Assembly: GCA_002438075.1 (NCBI GenBank)
Contig: DJSQ01000218.1
Span: 1-6,293, forward strand
DNA length: 6,293 nt
Direction of reading: 5' to 3'
Source of the DNA: Clostridiales bacterium UBA6330
GTDB taxonomy: Bacteria > Bacillota > Clostridia > Oscillospirales > CAG-272
Position numbers and translations under genes: made by a program. The notes below the pieces were generated by a model. That model ran no database searches and had not been told where the DNA came from. It worked only from the letters and a program-made list of their open reading frames with translations. Shown in pieces: positions 1 to 5,354 of this stretch (position 1 is the stretch's first letter; every line of letters starts with the position of its first letter).

Positions 1-20
1 AAGAAGTCCCCTAAGCGGGG

Positions 21-39
21 CTTGGGGCGGCGCCCCAAG
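21..39. terminator. GC-rich hairpin, possible terminator of a gene left of the window
   Basis: Perfect 8-bp inverted repeat, CTTGGGGC (21-28) and GCCCCAAG (32-39), with a GGC loop. It is followed by GTCTTTAT, only a weak T-tract, so intrinsic termination is possible but not typical. A second, weaker hairpin (about 4-11 with 17-23, one bulged base) shares bases 21-23 with it, so the two cannot form completely together. It lies upstream of the promoter at 135-163 and so would belong to a transcript entering from the left. It could equally be a palindromic intergenic repeat. Confidence 0.4.
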
Positions 40-50
40 GTCTTTATCCC

Positions 51-116
51 CCACTCTACGCAGAGTAGAGTGGCTCTCTACGCCCGATAGAGCGGTAGAA
101 TCGGAAGCGTAGAGGG
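51..116. repeat. Two adjacent inverted repeats with competing pairings
   Basis: The first hairpin is CCACTCTAC (51-59) with GTAGAGTGG (65-73), a perfect 9-bp stem with a GCAGA loop. The second pairs 74-83 with 107-116 (one T-G pair), then, past a bulged AA, CCGAT (84-88) with ATCGG (100-104), leaving an 11-nt loop. The octamer CTCTACGC occurs at 54-61 and 76-83, and its complement GCGTAGAG at 107-114, so the arms can swap: 65-70 with 76-81, and 54-61 with 107-114. The element lies upstream of the predicted transcription start. It may be the tail of an upstream transcript, a small structured RNA, a protein-binding site or a mobile palindromic repeat. No U-tract follows. Confidence 0.6.
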
Positions 117-134
117 GAGAGAGCGCGGAATAGG

Positions 135-163
135 TTGTTCTATCGCCCTGTGCGCGGTATAAT
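135..163 (+). promoter_or_regulatory. Sigma-A promoter for the four-gene operon
   Basis: The -35 box is TTGTTC (135-140, three of six matches to TTGACA), followed by an exact 17-nt spacer and a perfect TATAAT -10 box (158-163). Transcription would begin near 170 and leave a leader of about 45 nt before the GTG at 215. It is the only well-formed promoter seen ahead of the operon and probably drives all four genes. No operator can be assigned with confidence; the inverted repeats at 51-116 lie 19 or more bases upstream of the -35. Confidence 0.75.
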
Positions 164-200
164 AGGAGCAGATAAAGCCGACGCGGGAAAGCCGAGGCGG

Positions 201-206
201 AAAGGA
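201..206 (+). promoter_or_regulatory. Ribosome binding site that selects the GTG start of the first gene
   Basis: AAAGGA lies 8 nt before the GTG at 215, ideal spacing. The in-frame ATG at 227 would be 20 nt away, too far. An in-frame stop at 173-175 leaves GTG as the first usable start. Confidence 0.6.
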
Positions 207-214
207 CGAAAGCC

Positions 215-1021
215 GTGATAAACCAAATGAGAGAAACCGAGACGAGATACTATTCCGACGAACGAACCGAAGAGTTCTCGGGCATCACCCGCAGGACCAT
301 CACCATCGATGGCTCCTACCGCTACCTTCATAAAAATCCGATTTGGAAGATTGCGGAATTCCTCGTCTACCGCGTCATTATGACCCCCGTTGCCGCGCTG
401 TGGTGTAAAATCAAGTACCACGCAAAAATCGTCGGACGTGAAAAGCTCCGCTCCTGCGGCAGGTTCGGCTACTTCCTCTACGGAAACCATACCCTGATGG
501 ACGGCGATGCCTTCCTCCCCTCGCTCTGCGCCTTTCCGAAAAAAACAATGGTCGTCGTCAACGCCGATAACCTCTCGGTCCCCGTCACCAAAACGTGGAT
601 TGAGCTGTCGGGCGCAATTCCCGTGCCAAACGAATTTTCGGGGACCCGCCCCTTCCTCAACGCGCTCGAAAAGCATACCCTGCTCGGGCACGCCGTTACC
701 ATCTACCCCGAGGCGCACCTCTGGCCCTACTGTACCTTCATCCGCGACTACCCCGCCGACGCGTTCCGCTACCCCGTGCGGTTCGGAATGCCCTCCTACG
801 CCATGACGGTCGTCCACCGCAAGCCGAAGAATCCGCGCCGAAAGCACCCCGATGTCACGGTCTATCTCGACGGTCCCTTTTACGCCGATTCGTCGCTTCC
901 CGACCGTGCACAGGCGCGCGACCTGCGGGACCGCATCCGTGCCGCCATGTGTGAGCACGCCAAAGAATCCGATTATGAAAAATACCGCTACGTGAAAAAA
1001 ACGGAGGACGCGCATGAATAG
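215..1021 (+). CDS. PlsC-like lysophospholipid acyltransferase family protein, divergent catalytic motif
   Basis: Predicted 268-aa acyltransferase, probably acting at the inner face of the membrane and moving an acyl chain onto a lipid or sugar-lipid hydroxyl. The hydrophobic helix at about 42-66 may attach it to the membrane. The N-H motif (N91, H92) followed by D96 and D98 sits where PlsC enzymes carry HX4D, but the spacing here is HX3D or HX5D. A YPEAH motif (Y164 to H168) stands for the usual FPEGTR. The family link rests on these motifs, their spacing of about 70 residues and the length. GTG start chosen from the Shine-Dalgarno; ATG at 227 is the alternative. The end overlaps the next gene by 8 nt, suggesting translational coupling. 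The acceptor is unknown, and the missing GTR residues argue against plain glycerol-3-phosphate chemistry. The C-terminus is charged, with no further domain. Confidence 0.78.
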   Translation: MINQMRETETRYYSDERTEEFSGITRRTITIDGSYRYLHKNPIWKIAEFLVYRVIMTPVAALWCKIKYHAKIVGREKLRSCGRFGYFLYGNHTLMDGDAFLPSLCAFPKKTMVVVNADNLSVPVTKTWIELSGAIPVPNEFSGTRPFLNALEKHTLLGHAVTIYPEAHLWPYCTFIRDYPADAFRYPVRFGMPSYAMTVVHRKPKNPRRKHPDVTVYLDGPFYADSSLPDRAQARDLRDRIRAAMCEHAKESDYEKYRYVKKTEDAHE

Positions 1022-1841
1022 AATTCCCGTTTTGCTCTGCGGCAATGCAAAGGTTTTTGACGGCATGGTCATCTGCACGCTGTCAATCGTCAAGCATCAC
1101 GCGGGACCGATTGACCTCTTCCTCTTTACGATGGACCTGCGCGAGCGCGACCCTGCCTTCGCGCCCGTCACCGAGGAACAGCGCGACCTGCTGGCGGATA
1201 TCCTGCAAAAAGCCAACCCGCAAAGCCGCGTCCGCTTGGTGGACTGCAAGCCCTACTATCTCGAAACGCTTGCGAACGCGCCGAACCAGAACACGCAATA
1301 CACCCCCTATTCCTTCCTGCGGCTTTATGCCGACCGCGTCCCCGAAATGCCGCCCAAGCTGATTTACCTTGACACCGACACGGTCCTCTGCGCCGACATC
1401 GCCGACCTGTTTGCCATCGACCTCGGGCGCGCGGAATTCGGCGGGGCGCGCGACTACTACGGCTGTCACTTCTTCGGGGTCAACTACCTGAATTCGGGCG
1501 TTCTGCTCCTGAATCTCCCCCGCATCCGCGAAACGGGACTTTTCCGCCGCGCGCTCGACCTCTGCGCACGCAAAAAAGTGTTCCTTGCCGACCAGACCGC
1601 CCTCAACCGTCTGGCAAAGCGGAAAAAGGTCCTGCCGCGCCGCTTCAACGAACAGCACCGCCGCCGCGCGGATACGGTGGTCCGCCACTTTTCCATGGCA
1701 ATCCTCTGGTTCCCGCGCTTTCGCACCCGTAACATCAAGCCGTGGCAGGTCGATGAATTGCACAACACGCTCGGCATCACCGAGTTTGATGATATTTTAG
1801 CGGAGTGGCAGGCTCTGACCGCTCCCGCACAGCCGAAATAA
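1014..1841 (+). CDS. Glycosyltransferase family 8 protein (first of two)
   Basis: 275-aa GT-A-fold sugar transferase of family GT8, expected to be cytosolic and to use a nucleotide sugar with a divalent metal. Visible landmarks in family order: an N-terminal beta strand (IPVLLCGN, 4-11), TPYSFLRLYAD (97-107), the metal-binding DxD (D120, D122) after KLIYL, NYLNSGVLLLN (157-167), DQTALN (193-198), FNEQ (211-214), then H225-F and K242-P-W, the C-terminal metal and diphosphate ligands of this family. All core residues are present, so it should be active. The usual DNY near the N-terminus is absent, as I recall for one Firmicutes GT8 subgroup. No membrane segment is visible. GGAGG at 1003-1007, 6 nt before the ATG, supports the start, which lies inside the preceding acyltransferase gene. 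Donor and acceptor sugars cannot be read from the sequence. Confidence 0.9.
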   Translation: MNRIPVLLCGNAKVFDGMVICTLSIVKHHAGPIDLFLFTMDLRERDPAFAPVTEEQRDLLADILQKANPQSRVRLVDCKPYYLETLANAPNQNTQYTPYSFLRLYADRVPEMPPKLIYLDTDTVLCADIADLFAIDLGRAEFGGARDYYGCHFFGVNYLNSGVLLLNLPRIRETGLFRRALDLCARKKVFLADQTALNRLAKRKKVLPRRFNEQHRRRADTVVRHFSMAILWFPRFRTRNIKPWQVDELHNTLGITEFDDILAEWQALTAPAQPK

Positions 1842-1847
1842 AGGAGG
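1841..1847 (+). promoter_or_regulatory. Strong ribosome binding site deciding the start of the second GT8 gene
   Basis: AAGGAGG ends 8 nt before the ATG at 1856. It fixes the start there, rather than at the in-frame GTG at 1805, which lies inside the preceding gene with no good Shine-Dalgarno. Its first base is the last base of the preceding TAA. Confidence 0.85.
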
Positions 1848-1855
1848 CTATCCGA

Positions 1856-2851
1856 ATGAAAACCGCTAACCAAGCAAACAAAACCGTTGTTCCCGTGTTC
1901 TTTTCCTGCGACAACAACTATCTGCCCTTCCTTTCGGTCGCTCTGCGGTCGATGATCGACAACCTGAACCCCGCAACCGTCTGCCGCGTCTATGTGCTCA
2001 ACGATGGGCTGAACGAGGAGGGCGTGGCGCGTCTGAACGCCATGCAGACCGAAAACGTGACGATTGAATTCGTGGACGTGCGCCCGCAGATTGCGCCGAT
2101 TCTCGAAAAGCTGAACCTGCGCGACTACTACACGCCCTCCATCTATTATCGCCTGTTCATCCCCACCCTTTTCCCGCAGTACAGCAAGGCACTGTATCTC
2201 GATGCGGACATCGCGGTGACGGGTGACATTACGAGGCTGTACAACACCCCGCTCGGCGAGCGGCTGGTTGCCGCCGTTTCGGATGCCATCATCGCAAGCC
2301 ACGAGGACTTCCGCCTCTACGCCGAGGGCGGGCTGGGCATCCCCTATCACCAATATTTCAACTCGGGCGTGCTGGTCATGAACCTCGACCAATTCCGTCT
2401 GCAAGGCATCCGCGAGCGCTTCACCTACCTGTTGGAGCGCTACCGCTTCGACACGGTCTGCCCCGATCAGGACTACCTGAACGCGCTCTGCTTCGGGCAG
2501 GTCCTCTATCTCGACAACGGCTGGAACAAGATGTCGATTGACCAAAACTACAACGGCACCCCCGCCCTGATTCACTACAATATGTTCTTCAAGCCGTGGC
2601 AGTACGACAACATTGCCTACGGGGAAATCTTCTGGGACTACGCCGAGCGGACCGCCTATGCCGAGGACATCCGCGCCATCCGCCGCGCGTTCGGGCTGAA
2701 GGACCGCCTCGCCCAGCTTTCCGCCAACCGCGCCCTGCACCGCAACGCGCGCCGCATCGGGCTCGCGCCGATGAATTTCCGCACGGTCCTGCGCCCCGAA
2801 ACGGTGGAGGTCCCCATGGCAGAGCCGAGGCTCGGAGCCTATGAAATCTGA
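1856..2851 (+). CDS. Glycosyltransferase family 8 protein (second of two)
   Basis: 331-aa GT8 glycosyltransferase, closer to the classical LgtC/RfaJ pattern than its upstream neighbour. VVPVFFSCDNNYLPFLSVAL (11-30) carries the nucleotide-binding D-N-Y. The metal-site DxD is D116/D118 (YLDADIAVTGDI), followed by FNSGVLVMNL (168-177) and DQDYLN (204-209); H240 and K246-P-W supply the C-terminal ligands. About 80 residues after KPW form a basic, arginine-rich tail that could bind membrane lipids, as such tails are thought to do in other GT8 enzymes; this is inference. The start is fixed by the AAGGAGG 8 nt upstream, and the next gene begins 11 nt before the stop. With the previous gene it gives two distinct sugar-transfer activities, consistent with stepwise addition of two sugars to one acceptor. 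The two GT8 proteins are clearly not a recent duplication. Confidence 0.92.
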   Translation: MKTANQANKTVVPVFFSCDNNYLPFLSVALRSMIDNLNPATVCRVYVLNDGLNEEGVARLNAMQTENVTIEFVDVRPQIAPILEKLNLRDYYTPSIYYRLFIPTLFPQYSKALYLDADIAVTGDITRLYNTPLGERLVAAVSDAIIASHEDFRLYAEGGLGIPYHQYFNSGVLVMNLDQFRLQGIRERFTYLLERYRFDTVCPDQDYLNALCFGQVLYLDNGWNKMSIDQNYNGTPALIHYNMFFKPWQYDNIAYGEIFWDYAERTAYAEDIRAIRRAFGLKDRLAQLSANRALHRNARRIGLAPMNFRTVLRPETVEVPMAEPRLGAYEI

Positions 2852-3671
2852 CGAAAAGCGCGCCGCGGCGCGCAAGGAGCGGGAGGAGGTCCTCGCCAAA
2901 ATCGCGGCGCTGGAGGCGGCGGGCGGCGACAGCTTCTTTGTGGACGTGGAGCCCGACCCGCCCGGGCATCCCCTCGCGCCCGATGAGGTGGACTACCTGC
3001 AAAAGAAGCCCGCAAACCGCGTGAAAGCCTTTTTCGCGCGGCGGCTTGCGGACCTCTCGCTCTGGTGGTTCGGGCACGACCTGCATATCACGCTGGAGGG
3101 GGTCGAAAACCTGCGCGGGCTTCCGCGAGACGGCGGCGCGATTATGACCTCCAATCACTTCTCCAAGTTTGAAAGTCTCTGCGTCCTCAAGGCGGCAAAA
3201 AAGGTCCGCGGGCGGCACCGCCTGTGGCGGGTCATCAAGGGAAATAACGTGTTCATCCCGGGCATCATCGGCTTTCTGATGCGGCATTGCGACACCCTGC
3301 CGCTGAGCACAAACCTGCGGACGCAACGGCTGTTTGCCGATAGCCTCGGGACCATCCTCTCGCGCGGCGGGCTGGTGCTGATTTACCCCGAGCAGGCGAT
3401 GTGGTGGAACTACCGCAAGCCCCGCCCGCATAAGCCCGGGGCGTACTTCTACGCGGCGAAAAACCATGTGCCCGTCATCCCGCTGTTCGTCACGATGACC
3501 GACCAAGCAGGGCGCACGGACGGCGCAGGCTTCCCCAAGCAGGCGTACACGGTCCACATCCTGCCGCCGATTTACCCCGACCCCGCGCGCTCCTTGCGCG
3601 AAAACGAGCGCGCCATGCAGGAGAAAAACGAACAGCTCTGCCGCGAGGTCTATGAATGGGTTTACCGTTGA
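2841..3671 (+). CDS. PlsC-domain acyltransferase with HX4E in place of HX4D
   Basis: 276-aa acyltransferase of the lysophospholipid acyltransferase superfamily, likely a peripheral membrane enzyme. A charged helical N-terminus (1-29) is followed by an acidic proline-rich stretch and DYLQKK (51-56), an amphipathic segment at 61-78, then the catalytic block N105-H106 with E111 (H-X4-E, where the family normally has aspartate). Next come IYPEQAMWW (181-189), replacing FPEGTR, and PVIPLFVTM (211-219). From memory, the YPEQ-MWWNYRKPRP and DYL features match a recognisable Firmicutes subfamily annotated as 1-acyl-glycerol-3-phosphate acyltransferase. It is only distantly related to the operon's first acyltransferase. 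The start overlaps the preceding stop; GAGG (2827-2830, 10 nt) or GGAG (2834-2837, 3 nt) could serve as ribosome binding site. It is the last gene before the terminator. Acceptor unknown; activity with glutamate is plausible but unproven. Confidence 0.87.
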   Translation: MKSDEKRAAARKEREEVLAKIAALEAAGGDSFFVDVEPDPPGHPLAPDEVDYLQKKPANRVKAFFARRLADLSLWWFGHDLHITLEGVENLRGLPRDGGAIMTSNHFSKFESLCVLKAAKKVRGRHRLWRVIKGNNVFIPGIIGFLMRHCDTLPLSTNLRTQRLFADSLGTILSRGGLVLIYPEQAMWWNYRKPRPHKPGAYFYAAKNHVPVIPLFVTMTDQAGRTDGAGFPKQAYTVHILPPIYPDPARSLRENERAMQEKNEQLCREVYEWVYR

Positions 3672-3686
3672 AGGTGACCGAAATAC

Positions 3687-3722
3687 AAAAAGGAAAGTCC
3701 CAAAGCGGGACTTTCCTTTTTT
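3687..3722. terminator. Bidirectional intrinsic terminator between convergent operons
   Basis: Perfect 15-bp stem (3687-3701 with 3707-3721) and a 5-nt AAAGC loop. The + strand reads into TTTTTT (3717-3722). The - strand reads into TTTTT, the complement of 3687-3691, so it can stop transcripts from both sides. It begins 15 nt after the acyltransferase stop (3671) and lies 25 nt beyond the stop of the leftward gene (3748). Confidence 0.93.
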
Positions 3723-3747
3723 CATTTTGTTTGTGGGGGTATCTTGA

Positions 3748-5328
3748 TTATTTGAGGATAACCCACATTGCGGGGACTACGCCGTTGACGGTTTTGGTTG
3801 TATGTTTATAGTTTCCATGCACATCACCGTTGGAATTATCTACACTCATCACGTTATATAGAGGTTCATCGTTCGTAAAATAGCCGATTCCGGAACGTGT
3901 AAGCCAATATCCATTGTGGGAACCTTTTTCAACAGACGCAAATGCAGTTGAAGATTTGCTACTATAGTTTTCCAAATAACGGTTAGACCCATTCCCATAT
4001 GTGCCGTTGTATACTAAATCGCGCAATTCACCCATGCTCGGCAGGAATACAGGATCAGCACAGCTTCTTCCGGTATCCTCACCATCAAGCGCATTTGTCT
4101 TTGTAACAACAATCTGTTGCTGGTCATCGACAAAAGCCGCCGGATAAAAGGTTTCGGTCAACCACCGACGTACATCGCTGTACTGGTAGTTTGTCGCATA
4201 AACCGTCTCCCCGTTCACTTTCCGTTCGTTCTTATAATTCGGAGAAATTCCAACCTCACTCCCATAATAATAGGACATCGTATAGAGAATGGAATCCGCC
4301 AGCAGATAAGCCTCGCCCGTTTCCTCATTGCGGTTGCAAACCCGCCACTTAATCGGCTCGTACTTATACCAGTTGTTCTTCGCCAAACGGTACTTTTCCC
4401 CGTCATACTCCACGTCGTTGTTTGCGTCCTTCGTCTCGGCATTCAGCGCCGCAACCAAATCGGTATCGGTCACCTTGCTCTGCGGGTAACTGCCGAAATA
4501 GACGTACTCGCCTTCGTAGCGGTAAACGACATACCCGCAACGGGTGCAAACACCGTCTACAATGTTGTGCCCCAGCGCGGCGGTGTAGTCCCGAATCTCG
4601 GTGTCATTGCAGAACGCGCAGGTGTAGGTCGTGTAGCCCTCGGCGGTGCAGGTCGGCGGCGTTACAACCGCACGATAGGAATGCGCGTGTGCGGGGTCGT
4701 CGTAATCCTTGCCGTTGCTGTCCTGCTCAAAGGTGTACTGCGACGCAGTGACCACAATTGCGATTCCGTCAATCCGCTCGCCCTGATAGACGTTCCCCGC
4801 GCTCTCCTTCATGTGCGCGGAAACCGTAATCCTACCCGAGGTGACAACCAGCTCGCGCTCCTCCGTCGGGGTTGCGCCCGTGGGGAGCAGAATGCACTCA
4901 AAGGTCTCCAGATGCTCCGCAAGTCCAACGCCTTCCACGGTCGTGGTCACTCCCGCGTGGGTAATGGTGAACTCCAGCGCCTCCAGCAGCTTGGGATTGC
5001 CCTCGATGCCCGAAATCGCAATGCGGAACCGAAGCGCCAGATTGCCGTTGTTGACAACCTGAAAATCCTCCAGCTCGTAGGTACAGCCGGGCTCCCACAG
5101 GATGCTCTCCTGCTCGCCCGCCGCCTTCCATTTCAGCGCCACGCCCTCCAGCGATTGCCCGCTCATGCTCTGAAGTCCCACCTTCAGGTTACCCGACTGA
5201 ATGGTGTTCACCGCCGTCGTTGCCGTGTCGGTAAACCACGCAAACGTCGCGCCTACCAGCATGGAAATGCAGAGCAGAAGCGAAAGCCCGCTGATCAGCA
5301 ATGCCTTTTTCATTGAATTCGTTTTCAT
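3748..5328 (-). CDS. SipW-dependent-type (TasA/CalY-like) secreted protein with cysteine-pair segment and DUF6273-like domain
   Basis: 526-aa exported surface protein. Residues 1-30 form a signal peptide with KK, a hydrophobic core (9-25) and GATFA before WFTD, the pattern of TasA/camelysin proteins cut by a SipW-type signal peptidase; expected cut after A30. A beta-rich module follows (31-213) with N41-T-I-Q-S-G-N, LWEPGCTY (77-84) and NNGNLALRF (93-101), shared with the neighbouring paralog. Residues 214-265 hold C227, C237-x2-C240, H254 and C261-x2-C264, a zinc-ribbon-like layout. From about 275 (YVYFGSYPQS) to 526 lies a DUF6273-like domain (DVRRWL, FLPSMGEL, YWLTRS, PAMWVIL). Its function is unknown; such domains occur on secreted Clostridia proteins. 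The nearby GGAAAG is a weak ribosome site; M6 is an alternative start. Codons past about residue 330 are AT-richer than the rest, suggesting a separately acquired C-terminus. No LPXTG or other anchor is seen. Confidence 0.87.
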   Translation of the reverse strand: MKTNSMKKALLISGLSLLLCISMLVGATFAWFTDTATTAVNTIQSGNLKVGLQSMSGQSLEGVALKWKAAGEQESILWEPGCTYELEDFQVVNNGNLALRFRIAISGIEGNPKLLEALEFTITHAGVTTTVEGVGLAEHLETFECILLPTGATPTEERELVVTSGRITVSAHMKESAGNVYQGERIDGIAIVVTASQYTFEQDSNGKDYDDPAHAHSYRAVVTPPTCTAEGYTTYTCAFCNDTEIRDYTAALGHNIVDGVCTRCGYVVYRYEGEYVYFGSYPQSKVTDTDLVAALNAETKDANNDVEYDGEKYRLAKNNWYKYEPIKWRVCNRNEETGEAYLLADSILYTMSYYYGSEVGISPNYKNERKVNGETVYATNYQYSDVRRWLTETFYPAAFVDDQQQIVVTKTNALDGEDTGRSCADPVFLPSMGELRDLVYNGTYGNGSNRYLENYSSKSSTAFASVEKGSHNGYWLTRSGIGYFTNDEPLYNVMSVDNSNGDVHGNYKHTTKTVNGVVPAMWVILK

Positions 5329-5354
5329 CTTTCCGATTTCTCTTTACGGTCTGC

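Noticed and set aside
80..116. Faint tRNA-like look (AGAGCGGTAGA resembling a D-loop)
   Set aside because: No acceptor stem, anticodon arm or GTTCRA T-loop is present; the bases are better explained by the local hairpin.
150..218. Possible 22-codon leader peptide beginning at GTG 150
   Set aside because: It starts upstream of the predicted transcription start, overlaps the -10 box and has no ribosome binding site.
1805..1855. Upstream GTG start for the second GT8 protein (17 extra residues)
   Set aside because: It lies inside the preceding gene with no good ribosome site, whereas the ATG at 1856 has AAGGAGG at ideal spacing and begins near the conserved first strand.
1484..2899. Long open frame on the - strand (471 codons) across both GT8 genes
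   Set aside because: It is antisense to two proteins with intact GT8 motifs, spans a gene junction, and its translation shows no domain. Long antisense frames are expected from GC-rich third positions.
3687..3722. Inverted repeat as an insertion-sequence end or attachment site
   Set aside because: The T-runs, short loop and place between convergent stops fit an intrinsic terminator, and no transposase or integrase is in the window.
2589..3725. - strand frame of 378 codons opposite the second acyltransferase
   Set aside because: It runs through the terminator hairpin and is antisense to a clear PlsC-domain gene; its composition is low-complexity Arg/Gly/Pro.
4117..5316. + strand frame of 399 codons opposite the DUF6273-like protein
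   Set aside because: It is antisense to a protein with a convincing signal peptide and domain order, and shows no recognisable motif itself.
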